Below are positions 1-8,609 of a stretch of 64,000 bases of DNA, one piece after another (the first letter of the stretch is position 1; each line of letters starts with the position of its first letter). The notes under the pieces are model-generated. The model worked only from the letters and a program-made list of their open reading frames with translations. It searched no databases and had not been told where the DNA came from. Location of the stretch: positions 70,856 to 134,855 of the forward strand of contig CAVKYE010000001.1 of the NCBI GenBank assembly GCA_963660615.1, written 5' to 3'. The stretch is from Coprosoma sp963660615. GTDB lineage: Bacteria; Bacillota_I; Bacilli_A; RF39; UBA660. Made by a program: the position numbers and the translations under genes.

Positions 1-169
1 TTTTTCCTTCTTCATTACAAACTATTGCAATATCATTTGAACCACTTAAATAAGTGCATTCAATTAATCCATTAACAAGTTTTTGTTTGTCCTCTAAGGT
101 GTTTTTTATTGTTCTTTTTTCTGGCAATTTGTTTGGCTCAACATAAAGAACACTTAATTTTCTTTGCAA
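1..169 (-). CDS. DUF3846-like protein, N-terminal part (runs off the window)
   Basis: The gene is read leftward from a probable TTG start at 169, with AAAGG about 11 bases upstream, and runs off the left edge. The visible 56 residues carry LSVLYVEPNK near the start, then a stretch on the pattern RTIKNTLE...LVNGLIE, and end near IVCNEEGK. This matches my memory of the DUF3846 family, common in Firmicutes conjugative elements and phages and of unknown function. It starts 15 bases after the stop of the OB-fold gene, so the two are probably cotranscribed. The start codon is uncertain. Confidence 0.6.
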   Translation of the reverse strand, partial: MQRKLSVLYVEPNKLPEKRTIKNTLEDKQKLVNGLIECTYLSGSNDIAIVCNEEGK

Positions 170-184
170 TTTATCACAACCTTT

Positions 185-610
185 CTAACTATATTCACTA
201 AGTAATTTTTCCATTTCTTTCTTTTCATCTTCGGTCGGAGGTATTGTTTCACATCTTTTACCATTCCAAACCATAACACCATCTTCATCATACCTAATAT
301 GTGGAGATGATGTTCCATTAATTAATTCGTTTGGTTTATCAGTAATCTTAGTAACCATAATATAAGATTGAATATTATTATTCTTATCAGAGTAGGTTTT
401 TAAATATCCTTTAATAAATACTTTTTTATCTTTAATAAAAAAATCTTTATATTTGTAATAAAGATTATTGTGGATTCTTAAATTAAGATAACAATTATTA
501 TTTGAATAATCATTACAAGTTAGACCAAACAGACAATAATTATTAGTATTATAAATATTATTGATTTTACCAGATAACATAACTTCATTATAATTTATAT
601 CTTCATACAT
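185..610 (-). CDS. Small OB-fold-like (SSB-like) protein with a conserved C-terminal tail
   Basis: A protein of 141 residues starting at the ATG at 610 (GGAGG six bases upstream) rather than the TTG at 622. Residues 1-95 have the alternating beta pattern of a small OB fold of the single-strand-binding kind (segments such as VMLSGKINNIY, LNLRIHN and KVFIKGYLKTY). This is a weak fold guess without a motif match. The last 36 or so residues form a separate module, YDEDGVMVWNGKRCE followed by PTEDEKKEMEKLLSE. It recurs at the end of the unrelated HTH protein at 59763-60281. A role in element replication or transfer is an inference. Confidence 0.6.
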   Translation of the reverse strand: MYEDINYNEVMLSGKINNIYNTNNYCLFGLTCNDYSNNNCYLNLRIHNNLYYKYKDFFIKDKKVFIKGYLKTYSDKNNNIQSYIMVTKITDKPNELINGTSSPHIRYDEDGVMVWNGKRCETIPPTEDEKKEMEKLLSEYS

Positions 611-729
611 AAAAGCCTCCAATCTAATTTAAAGTTTATATTAGTATTACTAATAATATTATTAGAATTATTTTATTTATTAATTTATTTATTCTTTTAT
701 TTATTTGTAGGAAGTATATCTCCTGTCGG

Positions 730-1055
730 TTAGGAAGTGTCTTGCCACTCTGACGGGAGAGTTGGATCCTTACTATCATCTATATAAATTTTTCTTCTAC
801 TGTTATTTTTTTCTTTTCTATCAATTATTACCTTGATATAACCCTTACTATGTAAATTACTTATACAAGTTCTAATTGTTCTTTCACTAACATTATTTAC
901 TTTACTTAAATAATGATTAGTAGCATAACAGTAGCCTTTATTATTACATAGTGCTGATATTTCTCCATAAATCAACTTTTCTAAATGTGTTAAAGAAAAA
1001 TCTAAGATGACAAAACTAGGAGTAATACATGAATTAAATATTTTGGGTATTCAAT
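730..1055 (-). pseudogene. Frameshifted winged-helix replication-type protein
   Basis: The open part (975 to 730) encodes LIYGEISALCNNKGYCYATN followed by a helix-turn-helix. This is the family pattern of ICE and phage replication HTH proteins. The usual N-terminus of that family (MxYPKYF...) is present upstream in another frame, starting near 1055 as IEYPKYLIHV. The two frames meet near 1000-1010 (VLLL against ITPSFVILDF), consistent with loss or gain of one base. The first codon is ATT behind AGGAGTGAT, so the start may also have decayed. A sequencing error in the AT-rich stretch is the alternative. It is a relative of the intact protein at 59763-60281. Confidence 0.6.
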
Positions 1056-1068
1056 ATCACTCCTAATA

Positions 1069-1707
1069 TTAATAAGCCACCTTATTTGTTAAATAACCAA
1101 TATAAACTGTTTGAGTATCTTTTGTATTTTTCTTGCAAGTAATTAAAGTTATAGTAGTTTTTTGATTATCTCTATAAACTTCAATATGACCATCTTTACT
1201 GGTATCATATATTTTACTTATAGAATATTCATATTTATAACCATTATAATAAACATAAACTTTATCATCATTATTTAGTTTATATAAATTTTTAAAGAAA
1301 GAAATATAACTAGCTCCATTATGACTAGCAAGAACTAAGTTACCATTAACAACATCTGGCATAGAAGATTTGTCTATAATTTGAATATTATAATTAACAT
1401 TATTATATTTACTACTAGGATCTACTAAACCTCGTTTTAAATTTATAGATGGAATATCTAAAACAGCAATGTAGTTATAATTAGTAATTTTGGAAGTAGT
1501 AGTATTTTCTTGCTTATCTTCTTTTGATTCTTCTACTTGTGAAGTATTATCATCATCAAAAAATTCTTCTATTTTAGTATCATTATTTTCATCTAATTTT
1601 ACTTTAGTAGAATAATTATAAACAATCATAAACATACCACAAGCAAAAAGTAGTAAGCCAATTAATTTAATAAGATTAAACTTCTTATTTTCTTTTCTTC
1701 GTACCAT
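1069..1707 (-). CDS. Sortase dedicated to the adjacent thioester adhesin
   Basis: A 212-residue sortase that would attach the VPNTG-bearing adhesin encoded just upstream to the cell wall. One N-terminal membrane helix (about residues 12-30) precedes an acidic linker and the sortase barrel. The catalytic His lies in LASHNG (about residue 128) and the catalytic Cys in TLITC (about 190). The Arg that normally follows the Cys is not obvious: the aligned stretch reads DTQTVYIG, with Gln at that place. The gene overlaps the adhesin's 3' end by 23 bases, so translation is probably coupled. The class is uncertain, and the substrate assignment rests on adjacency. Confidence 0.85.
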   Translation of the reverse strand: MVRRKENKKFNLIKLIGLLLFACGMFMIVYNYSTKVKLDENNDTKIEEFFDDDNTSQVEESKEDKQENTTTSKITNYNYIAVLDIPSINLKRGLVDPSSKYNNVNYNIQIIDKSSMPDVVNGNLVLASHNGASYISFFKNLYKLNNDDKVYVYYNGYKYEYSISKIYDTSKDGHIEVYRDNQKTTITLITCKKNTKDTQTVYIGYLTNKVAY

Positions 1708-4138
1708 ATAAGAATAATCCTAGTCCAGATACAATTAAAACTATACTTCCAATTAGTTCATAATTAATATTACTTAAACCAGTATTTGGAACTTCGTATG
1801 CTTCATCTAACATATTACATTTAACAACTTGTCCATCTTCAGTAATTTCAAAATACATTTTTTCATCATTTATTTTGTATCCCTCTGGTGCTTCTTTTTC
1901 TAAAATGTAGTATTTACCAACTGGTAATTTATCAATAATGATTTTACCATTCTCATCAGTACGACCAGAATAAACTAACTCATCATTTTCATTGTAAATT
2001 TCAATTAATGTGTTAGGTAAAGTCTTACTGTTTGAATAATCAGATTTAGTAAATTCTAAAGTACCTTTTGGCAAATGATTTTCTAAAGTAGTTTTGTAAT
2101 TAATTACTTCTGTATATTGATCTTTATATTCAAGATCGAAATTATATTTAGTTTTATCCAACACATGGTTATTTACTGTTTCAATTTCTTGTAAATAGTA
2201 TTTTCCTAAATATAAATCATCTACCTTAACATAACCATTTTCATCAGTAATTAATTCTTTTACTAGTGTACCTTTTTTGTATTTTAAATTACCAAGAGCA
2301 TCATATATATTTTCTCTAGCATATAAACCAATTTTAACGCCTTTTAAATTAACTTTAGTATAAATATACCCATTATCAGTTAATTCTACTTCTTCGCCAG
2401 TTTTAGTTAGTTCTAGGCTACCTTTAACTGCTTTATTTTCAAACTTAACTTCAAATAAGATTCCAAATTCTTCATCATTAATTAATTTAGAATCTTCACC
2501 AATTTTAAATTCTACAGAATTTTTATTCCATAAATAACCATCGATTTTTTGATCTACTTCCTCTAGATAGTAAGTACCTGCCTTTAATGGATAAGGTGTG
2601 ATTAAAATACCATTAGAATCAGTCTCAAAAACATCAATAGTTTTAGCAGTTGGATAAGTTATTGTTTGTTTAACATATTCTTTAGTATCAACATTATAGA
2701 TTCTAAACTTAATATTTTTTCTAGCAATAATTTGTTTAGTGTCTTTATCAATTTTAACAACTTTTAATTTAGCTGTTATTTCAGCATTGGAGATAGTGTA
2801 GTAAATTTTATCTCCCATTTCATAAACATTAATTGTAAAATCATCTACCTTAGTAGTATCTTTAGAAGTAGTTAATTGTTTTACTGTATAAGTTCCATAT
2901 ACTAGATTAATATTTAATTTTCCATTTTTATCAGTTTTTCCAGTCTTATAAAGTTCACCTTTACTATTATAAAAACCAAACTCTACATTAGGCTCTGGTG
3001 TCATTATTTCAGATTTACTAGTAGCATAAACTTTTGTAAGTTCAACATCACGATTTATTATTTTTTCTTTTACAATAACATAGTTATCAATATTATCTAG
3101 AGAACTAGTAAAATAATATTTAGTAGTGTCTAATTGATAACCTTTACTAGGACTTATTTCTCGTAAATAGAAATCCCCAAAATAAGGTAAATGTTCTATT
3201 TTTGCATAGCCATTACTATCAGTAGTTGTTTTTCCAACTAGGGCATCTGTTTTTTTATCATAAATTCCATAAATTGCACCACTTAAAGTTGCTTCACCTT
3301 GTGGTTTAGCAGAATTATTGTCTTTATCATATTTAGTAAAGTCAATTTTTCCTCCCTCAGATTTGATATTTAAAGATGCATAAACTGGATCAACTGCTCC
3401 AGAAGATAACATTGTTTGAATACCATTACCATAATATACAAGATATTGTCTTGTAGTATACATTTTTTTCTTGAATTGCATAGTAATATTACCAACATTA
3501 GTAGCACGAATAGTAATAGTATTGCCATTAACTTGATATTCAGCATTATTACTCATTATTACATCGTAATTTGATAATACATTGTTAGTATCAGTTAGTG
3601 TTATTTTATCACCAACTTTCATAGTAACTGTTTGACCATTAAAAGATGGTTTTACATAATGACTATTAACTAGATTCATAATTTCGTTTCTTTCAGCAGA
3701 TACATCTATATTTGTTCCTGCTCCCCATCTTTGAGTGGAGTAAGAAATACTATAGTTTCCTGCCTGTTCCCATAAAAGGGCTTGAGTTGCTAATCTATAA
3801 TTTAATGTTTGATGATTTGGATAATCATAACCGTAATAAGCAATTAGTAACATTTTTAGTTTTTGTTCATTAGAATAATTGGTATTAGACATATCTCCAA
3901 CTGTATAATTATTAGTTCCTTCTGGAACACCTGGCTCTATACAATAGGCAACACGATCTCCAAAATAATAATCTTGAGTGTACCAACTATGAGTAGATTC
4001 ATTTGGACTAGTTCTCATCCAAAAATAACCAGACTTATTCATTGTTAAAGTAGCTCCTTGAGCATATACCGATGTAGTAGAGACACATCCAATTATGACA
4101 CCAAGTAGCAACAAGAAATTTCTAATTTTATTTTTCAT
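1685..4138 (-). CDS. Cell-wall-anchored thioester-domain adhesin with Cna-B repeats
   Basis: An 817-residue surface protein. A signal peptide (residues 1-26, ending VYA) precedes a thioester domain at about 40-190. The Cys in AYCIEPG and the Gln in ATQALLWE fit the TQxA family, in which a Cys-Gln thioester binds host surfaces covalently. Several Cna-B-type domains follow from about 255 to 770, recognised by repeated phrases such as TDSNGYAKIEHLPYGDFYLRE and LPVGKYYILEKEAPEGY. The end has a VPNTG sorting signal, a hydrophobic helix and KKRK. It is cotranscribed with its sortase and starts inside the end of the 40-residue ORF at 4128. A surface cargo of an ICE-type element is a good fit; the ligand is unknown. 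Confidence 0.88.
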   Translation of the reverse strand: MKNKIRNFLLLLGVIIGCVSTTSVYAQGATLTMNKSGYFWMRTSPNESTHSWYTQDYYFGDRVAYCIEPGVPEGTNNYTVGDMSNTNYSNEQKLKMLLIAYYGYDYPNHQTLNYRLATQALLWEQAGNYSISYSTQRWGAGTNIDVSAERNEIMNLVNSHYVKPSFNGQTVTMKVGDKITLTDTNNVLSNYDVIMSNNAEYQVNGNTITIRATNVGNITMQFKKKMYTTRQYLVYYGNGIQTMLSSGAVDPVYASLNIKSEGGKIDFTKYDKDNNSAKPQGEATLSGAIYGIYDKKTDALVGKTTTDSNGYAKIEHLPYFGDFYLREISPSKGYQLDTTKYYFTSSLDNIDNYVIVKEKIINRDVELTKVYATSKSEIMTPEPNVEFGFYNSKGELYKTGKTDKNGKLNINLVYGTYTVKQLTTSKDTTKVDDFTINVYEMGDKIYYTISNAEITAKLKVVKIDKDTKQIIARKNIKFRIYNVDTKEYVKQTITYPTAKTIDVFETDSNGILITPYPLKAGTYYLEEVDQKIDGYLWNKNSVEFKIGEDSKLINDEEFGILFEVKFENKAVKGSLELTKTGEEVELTDNGYIYTKVNLKGVKIGLYARENIYDALGNLKYKKGTLVKELITDENGYVKVDDLYLGKYYLQEIETVNNHVLDKTKYNFDLEYKDQYTEVINYKTTLENHLPKGTLEFTKSDYSNSKTLPNTLIEIYNENDELVYSGRTDENGKIIIDKLPVGKYYILEKEAPEGYKINDEKMYFEITEDGQVVKCNMLDEAYEVPNTGLSNINYELIGSIVLIVSGLGLFLYGTKKRK

Positions 4139-4250
4139 TTTCTATCATTTCCTCCTCTCGTGAAAATTTACTTGATAAGGCACAAGCAGACCATAAAAAA
4201 AGCACTAATAAAATTAATAGTGCAATTCCGATAAATAATAATATTTTCAT
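4128..4250 (-). CDS. Tiny single-span membrane protein (40 aa)
   Basis: ATG at 4250 follows GGAGGAAAAA, a strong ribosome binding site. The 40-residue product begins MKILLFIGIALLILLVLF, one membrane helix, and continues with a short charged tail rich in Glu and Lys. Its last 11 bases overlap the adhesin start, so translation of the two is probably coupled. Tiny single-helix proteins like this are frequent in Firmicutes conjugative elements. No function can be assigned. Confidence 0.6.
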   Translation of the reverse strand: MKILLFIGIALLILLVLFLWSACALSSKFSREEEMIENEK

Positions 4251-4282
4251 TTTTTCCTCCAAAATAAAAAAGACTAGAATAT

Positions 4283-4897
4283 CTAATCTTTATACTTATT
4301 ACAATTTCCAGATGAACAATTAATATATAAATATTCACCTAAAACTGTACCTTGACCATCAACAACATCCATACACCAACTATTAATAATATCAACAGTA
4401 TCTTTCAAAGAAATTCTTTCACTAGCAGAAAGACAAGCATCCATAGAACTATATTCAATTTTACCTTTATGAAAAGAATAATTAAAATCATTTGGATTAG
4501 GAATACCTATATAAGAATTATTATTTTCTTTTGTTGGTTCTTCTTTAATTTGATTATTATTAGATTGTGATTGATTTTGTTGATTATTATTTTGATTTAT
4601 TTCATTTGAATTATTTGATGTAGTAGAAGTAGTAGAAAATACTTTATTTTCTTTTACCTCTTCCTTAGGGCTTTCTACAACATCAACATTTTCATTTTTT
4701 TCTTTTGGTAATTCCTTTTGATTTTCTGTTTTCTCTTGAATATCTTTTTGTTTTACTTTTTCTTTTGATTCTGTATTGCTAGTAAAATTTTTTGATAAGT
4801 TATTCTTATTAGAATTGGTTTTACCAATAAAGATAAAAGTAGTAATTAATATCATTATCATAATAATACCAACAAATTTAAAGATTTTCGATTTCAT
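4283..4897 (-). CDS. Membrane-anchored extracytoplasmic protein with low-complexity linker
   Basis: This 204-residue protein has an N-terminal helix (about residues 7-25) that reads as a membrane anchor or uncleaved signal. Next comes a 90-residue Lys/Glu/Asn/Gln/Ser-rich linker, then a compact C-terminal domain of about 75 residues with four Cys (in DACLSAS, SWCMD and NCSSGNC), which could form disulfides outside the cell. AAAGGTGA precedes the ATG. It is read in the same direction as the adhesin genes of element C. I do not recognise the C-terminal domain. Confidence 0.55.
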   Translation of the reverse strand: MKSKIFKFVGIIMIMILITTFIFIGKTNSNKNNLSKNFTSNTESKEKVKQKDIQEKTENQKELPKEKNENVDVVESPKEEVKENKVFSTTSTTSNNSNEINQNNNQQNQSQSNNNQIKEEPTKENNNSYIGIPNPNDFNYSFHKGKIEYSSMDACLSASERISLKDTVDIINSWCMDVVDGQGTVLGEYLYINCSSGNCNKYKD

Positions 4898-5013
4898 AAT
4901 ATCACCTTTGCCTGAATGATATACTACTTAAAAACTTTTGTCAAATCATTAAGAATTACCATTTACACAATCATAAAACCACCTCCTTTAAGTCAAGAAA
5001 AAAAGTTGCATTT

Positions 5014-5550
5014 CTACAACTTGAATTCTTTCATAAATTTTTTAAACTTTTCTTCTTCATTGGGATCAGCAAATCCATCATCATCATTATATACTTCTAT
5101 ATCTAAGGCACAAGCAAATTTCACAATACAACTGTTTTTTATAGGAACAAGACCTTTATTAGAACAACCAATTTCTTTAAATGCACGAGTTTCGGATTCT
5201 TGTCTATATAAACATATAGTGTAGTAGACTAATTCTTCTTGACTAAAATGTTTAGTTATAAAACAAATCTTTTTAGACAAAGTTTGATATTCTGTATCAT
5301 TATCAATAAAATTATCTAACCTAGTATAGTCATTAATACCTTTAGTTTTTTCATCAACAAAAATATATTTATATGTACTAGTAATTTTAATAGGCATTTC
5401 ACAATAATTTTTGCTTTTTAATCTTCTATATTTTTTCATAAACATACAGACACGGTAGAAAGTTCTTTCTATATCATAATCTGCTAAATCAAATTTAGAT
5501 AATAATTCATTATCAAATACATCTTCTTTTTCTTGTATTGTGTTATTCAT
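5014..5550 (-). CDS. ArpU/sigma-like regulatory protein of element C (unassigned)
   Basis: A soluble, helix-rich protein of 178 residues; ATG follows GGAGGG. The second half has the spacing of a sigma-region-4-like or ArpU-like helix-turn-helix (FSQEELVYYTICL, then RAFKEIGCSNKGLVPIKNSC), and the C-terminus is acidic. Such proteins in ICEs and phages often control late or transfer genes. The assignment rests only on general pattern and position. A large hairpin at 5586-5628 lies just upstream and may control its expression. Confidence 0.4.
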   Translation of the reverse strand: MNNTIQEKEDVFDNELLSKFDLADYDIERTFYRVCMFMKKYRRLKSKNYCEMPIKITSTYKYIFVDEKTKGINDYTRLDNFIDNDTEYQTLSKKICFITKHFSQEELVYYTICLYRQESETRAFKEIGCSNKGLVPIKNSCIVKFACALDIEVYNDDDGFADPNEEEKFKKFMKEFKL

Positions 5551-5585
5551 TTTAACCCTCCAACTTGAATATAGCCAATAGAAAA

Positions 5586-5637
5586 GGAGATGCTTATAAG
5601 GGGAATTTAACCCTGTATAAGTATCTCCTTGTTTTTT
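5586..5637. terminator. Large hairpin with T-run, terminator or attenuator
   Basis: GGAGATGCTTATA and TATAAGTATCTCC form a 13-bp arm pair (one G-T) around an inner GGG/CCC stem. On the + strand TTGTTTTTT follows, as in an intrinsic terminator. On the - strand the same hairpin lies in the leader of the gene starting at 5550, followed by a weaker T stretch. No + strand gene ends here, so an attenuator acting on the - strand is as likely. Confidence 0.5.
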
Positions 5638-5960
5638 AGAGAAACTAAATTTAAGTTATAAACACTAAAATAAGATTTATGATTTTGCATAGTTAATCAC
5701 CTTACCTTAAGGTGAAGTCATCAAATACTACCACAATCACTTCACACATAACAAAAATTTTCTTTTTCCAAATATTGGCTACTATTCTAATATTTTTATT
5801 TATTATTGTCAATGGCTTTTTCAAAAAAATTAACAACAAAAAAACGATGATTGTTTCTTTCGATACAATTCATCGATTTTACTATATTTTACCACTTGAC
5901 TTTACTAAGTCAAGAACTAAACAATGCTTTTCAATGCTTTTCGATGCTTTTTGATGCCAA
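5638..5960. other. AT-rich gap without a recognisable gene
   Basis: About 320 bases between the hairpin and the end of the gene at 5961. I see AT-rich sequence, the short palindrome ACCTTAAGGT near 5700-5712 and a direct repetition of TTTCAATGCTTTTCGATGC around 5926-5950. No ORF here has a ribosome binding site or a recognisable product. Confidence 0.4.
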
Positions 5961-6302
5961 CTATAAATCGCAAACTAAATCATCAATTTGCTCTTTAGAA
6001 AAAGTGGAGGCTTCAATTATTAGACTATTATAATAAGCATTGGCTTCCTGTTCGTTGAAAAATATTTTTAAGTCAAATTTACCATATAAATCATCTGTCT
6101 TTTTATTTTGAATAAGCATATATACGACATATTCATCTTTATTAAGATTACTAGCATTAGAAGTAGTAATTATCATAACAATACTTACTATATAAGAATC
6201 TAATTCTATTTCTTTATGTTTATTAGTTGAATTAACACTAATATTTTTTAATTCACTTATGATATCCCTTTTTGATTCTACATTTTTATTAACTACTCTC
6301 AT
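5961..6302 (-). CDS. Hypothetical protein of element C
   Basis: A protein of 113 residues; the ATG at 6302 is preceded by GAGGTG and is preferred to the upstream in-frame start at 6314. It has no signal or membrane helix. The pattern alternates beta strands (SYIVSIVMIITTS, EYVVYMLIQN) with a helix containing FFNEQEANAYYNSLI, as in small regulatory or immunity-type proteins. The family is not recognised. It is read with the small membrane-protein gene upstream, 86 bases away. Confidence 0.45.
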   Translation of the reverse strand: MRVVNKNVESKRDIISELKNISVNSTNKHKEIELDSYIVSIVMIITTSNASNLNKDEYVVYMLIQNKKTDDLYGKFDLKIFFNEQEANAYYNSLIIEASTFSKEQIDDLVCDL

Positions 6303-6387
6303 AATGCACCTCAAAATTTAATTTACTATTATTATACACAATTATTAAAAGAAAGAAATACTTTCATAAAATATTTCTTAGTAATTT

Positions 6388-6636
6388 TTAATTAACATTG
6401 ATTTTGTTGCTGAAACGATTGATAACTTTGTCGCATAATTCTTCTATCATTACATATACTAAAAAAGGTAAAAACATAACTGATAATAATGCTTCGACGA
6501 ACAATGGGCATCCTGTCATTGAAAAAGGGGATGCTTCTAAAGTATATCCTAAATTCGTATCAAAATAAAAAACTTTAATTAGAAATACTAAAAATACAAA
6601 TGTTCCAAATATACTTAGTGCTTTTTTTATACTCAT
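6388..6636 (-). CDS. Small two-helix membrane protein
   Basis: An 82-residue protein with two hydrophobic helices (about residues 5-24 and 43-66) separated by a short loop containing TGCP, and a basic C-terminus. GGTGAGA precedes the ATG. It is divergent from the XRE regulator at 6792, and the 155-base gap between them must hold both promoters. Function unknown; small membrane proteins beside restriction systems and ICE genes are common but diverse. Confidence 0.45.
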   Translation of the reverse strand: MSIKKALSIFGTFVFLVFLIKVFYFDTNLGYTLEASPFSMTGCPLFVEALLSVMFLPFLVYVMIEELCDKVINRFSNKINVN

Positions 6637-6791
6637 TTTATCTCACCACCATAACTATTTAAGATTTACTACATACTTAATATGATAACCGATTTTTATA
6701 AAAAATCAACACTTTTACCTTAAACAGTTGTGCAAAAGACAATTATTTAACACTTGTATAAAATAAATTGTAGGAAGTGAGGTAAGATTTT

Positions 6792-7070
6792 ATGAATAAT
6801 AGCCGTGAAATACTATCAATGAATTTAAAATATTATAGACAGAAATATAACTTATCTCAAGAAAAGTTTGCTGAGAAAGTTGGTAGCAATCTAGTATATA
6901 TAAATGAATTAGAAAATTGTAAAAGAAAACCTACGATTGAAATGCTTGATAAGATAGCAGAAGGCATGAATAAGAACATTGATCGTAAATTAAAAATGAC
7001 TGCATCAGAATTATTAAAATATGATAGAAGTCATAAAACAACATTTAATAGAATAGATGAAAAGAAGTAA
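6792..7070 (+). CDS. XRE-family HTH regulator, possible controller of the R-M system
   Basis: A 92-residue protein with one Cro/C1-type helix-turn-helix at residues 8-62 (LKYYRQKYNLSQEKFAEKVG, then YINELENCKRKPT). It converges on the restriction endonuclease gene and is separated from it by a shared terminator. In many type II systems a small XRE 'C protein' sets the timing of endonuclease expression, and the position allows that role here. It could equally be a general ICE repressor. The ATG follows GGAAGTGAGG. Confidence 0.7.
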   Translation: MNNSREILSMNLKYYRQKYNLSQEKFAEKVGSNLVYINELENCKRKPTIEMLDKIAEGMNKNIDRKLKMTASELLKYDRSHKTTFNRIDEKK

Positions 7071-7094
7071 TTTTTAATTAAACTACTTCTTTTT
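7060..7094. terminator. Bidirectional terminator between XRE and endonuclease genes
   Basis: AAAAGAAGTA and TACTTCTTTT form a 10-bp stem around an AT loop, with a T-run on either strand. It ends the + strand XRE gene and the - strand endonuclease gene. Confidence 0.7.
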
Positions 7095-8598
7095 GCTTTA
7101 AGTTAAAATTTTCTTCTCTTTTAGATAAAAATACTTTAGTTCTATTTGTTAAAACTTCGGCTGGTAACTGATTACTTGTGGTTATTAAATCAAAAAACAT
7201 TTTACTTTCTGGAGTAGCATTTAATTTAACCAATACTTTTCCGTTTGAACTATCAAAACAATAATAATTACTATCAAATAACCCATGATGATTACTACAC
7301 AACCAAATTCCATTGTCTCCTGAATTTGCCAACATATATTTCTTATAAAATTGTTCATTGCAATGTTCATTACTAGTATCAAGTAATTTTTTCATATCTG
7401 TATTCATATATACTTCATTAATACTTTCTGATGATGCTTTTGATATTTCAGCAACTCCCCACAAATGAGCTGCTTCTAGTATATTTTCTATTTCACAACC
7501 ACATAAATAACATTTTGTTAGTAAGCCTTTTTCACGCATATTATTTTTAAATAATTCTTGATTTCTTAAATCCTTATTTGCTTTTGCTGTTTCATATTGA
7601 TTTTTTTCTCTTTCAAATTGATGCAATATTTCATCAGATGTCTCATAATTTATTTCTAAGTGTGCTTTGTCAATCAAATTTAATATAGGTCCTGTAAAAC
7701 CTGTTGATTGCTTGATATTTTCTTTACCATCATTCAAGTGGTATAATTGTGAGCCAAATAAGAATTCTAAATTTTTATTTTCTTTTTTTGCAAGAATTAT
7801 TAAAGTCCACATAGTGAAAAAACTGTCATATCCCTCAGCAGATAAAGTTTTAAAAGTATAGATATATTTATGTTTTGAAAGATCAATGTATTCTTGATTT
7901 TCGTAAACATCATTTTTTGAAATATCATATTCTTCATCAATACATTTCAAGTATGATGGAACATTTCCCATATTTCTTTTAGATAAATATAAAATATCAT
8001 TTGCAAACTTATTAAATGAAATATATTTAATATCTTCATGTGATTCTTCTAAACTAAAACCTAAAGGTTCATATTCTTTAAAAGAAATTTCATCTAGATT
8101 TAATATTTCAAAACCTATAGTAGCAAGTTTACGATAATTCATTAAATTTGATAAATTTTTTGCATAAGATTCATTTGTATCTAATAAATATATGTATAAT
8201 TTTACATTTTCCCCATTATTAAGAGAATCATAATAATACTCAAATACTTTATTTAATCCTTGAAATAAATAGGTGTTAGAATGATAATCTTTTCTTCCAT
8301 AAACATATTTTCCACCAAATTTTTCAACTTCTAATTTTTTATCTTCATCATAATTTGTATTTGAAAAACCAATAATATATTTTAAATTATTGCTTTCATA
8401 TACGGAAATAGTTCTAGTATGTACTTTTTGGGATCTTTGGGCTTGAATAGTATCACCATCTAAACTTACTATTTCTATATTTATACTATTTTCATTAATA
8501 TCTATTCCATCTTTAGCATAAGCTCTTTTTATAGCATCCTTATAAACCTTTTTATATGTTTCATAATTACAATTATAAATTTTTGCTGTTATATTCAT
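7078..8598 (-). CDS. HNH restriction endonuclease of a type II R-M system
   Basis: A 506-residue protein with an N-terminal region of about 340 residues that I do not recognise and a C-terminal HNH-type nuclease at about 360-470. The HNH region shows CYLCGCEIE, then EAAHLWGV, then GDNGIWLCSNHHGLFD, giving the Cys pairs and the H-N-H residues. It starts 12 bases after the stop of the fused methyltransferase, with AAAGGAGG before the ATG, so the two form a methylase-then-nuclease operon. The order and the double methylase point to a type II enzyme, probably recognising an asymmetric site. Specificity cannot be read from sequence. Confidence 0.75.
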   Translation of the reverse strand: MNITAKIYNCNYETYKKVYKDAIKRAYAKDGIDINENSINIEIVSLDGDTIQAQRSQKVHTRTISVYESNNLKYIIGFSNTNYDEDKKLEVEKFGGKYVYGRKDYHSNTYLFQGLNKVFEYYYDSLNNGENVKLYIYLLDTNESYAKNLSNLMNYRKLATIGFEILNLDEISFKEYEPLGFSLEESHEDIKYISFNKFANDILYLSKRNMGNVPSYLKCIDEEYDISKNDVYENQEYIDLSKHKYIYTFKTLSAEGYDSFFTMWTLIILAKKENKNLEFLFGSQLYHLNDGKENIKQSTGFTGPILNLIDKAHLEINYETSDEILHQFEREKNQYETAKANKDLRNQELFKNNMREKGLLTKCYLCGCEIENILEAAHLWGVAEISKASSESINEVYMNTDMKKLLDTSNEHCNEQFYKKYMLANSGDNGIWLCSNHHGLFDSNYYCFDSSNGKVLVKLNATPESKMFFDLITTSNQLPAEVLTNRTKVFLSKREENFNLKQKEVV

Positions 8599-8609
8599 TT
8601 TTGCCTCCT

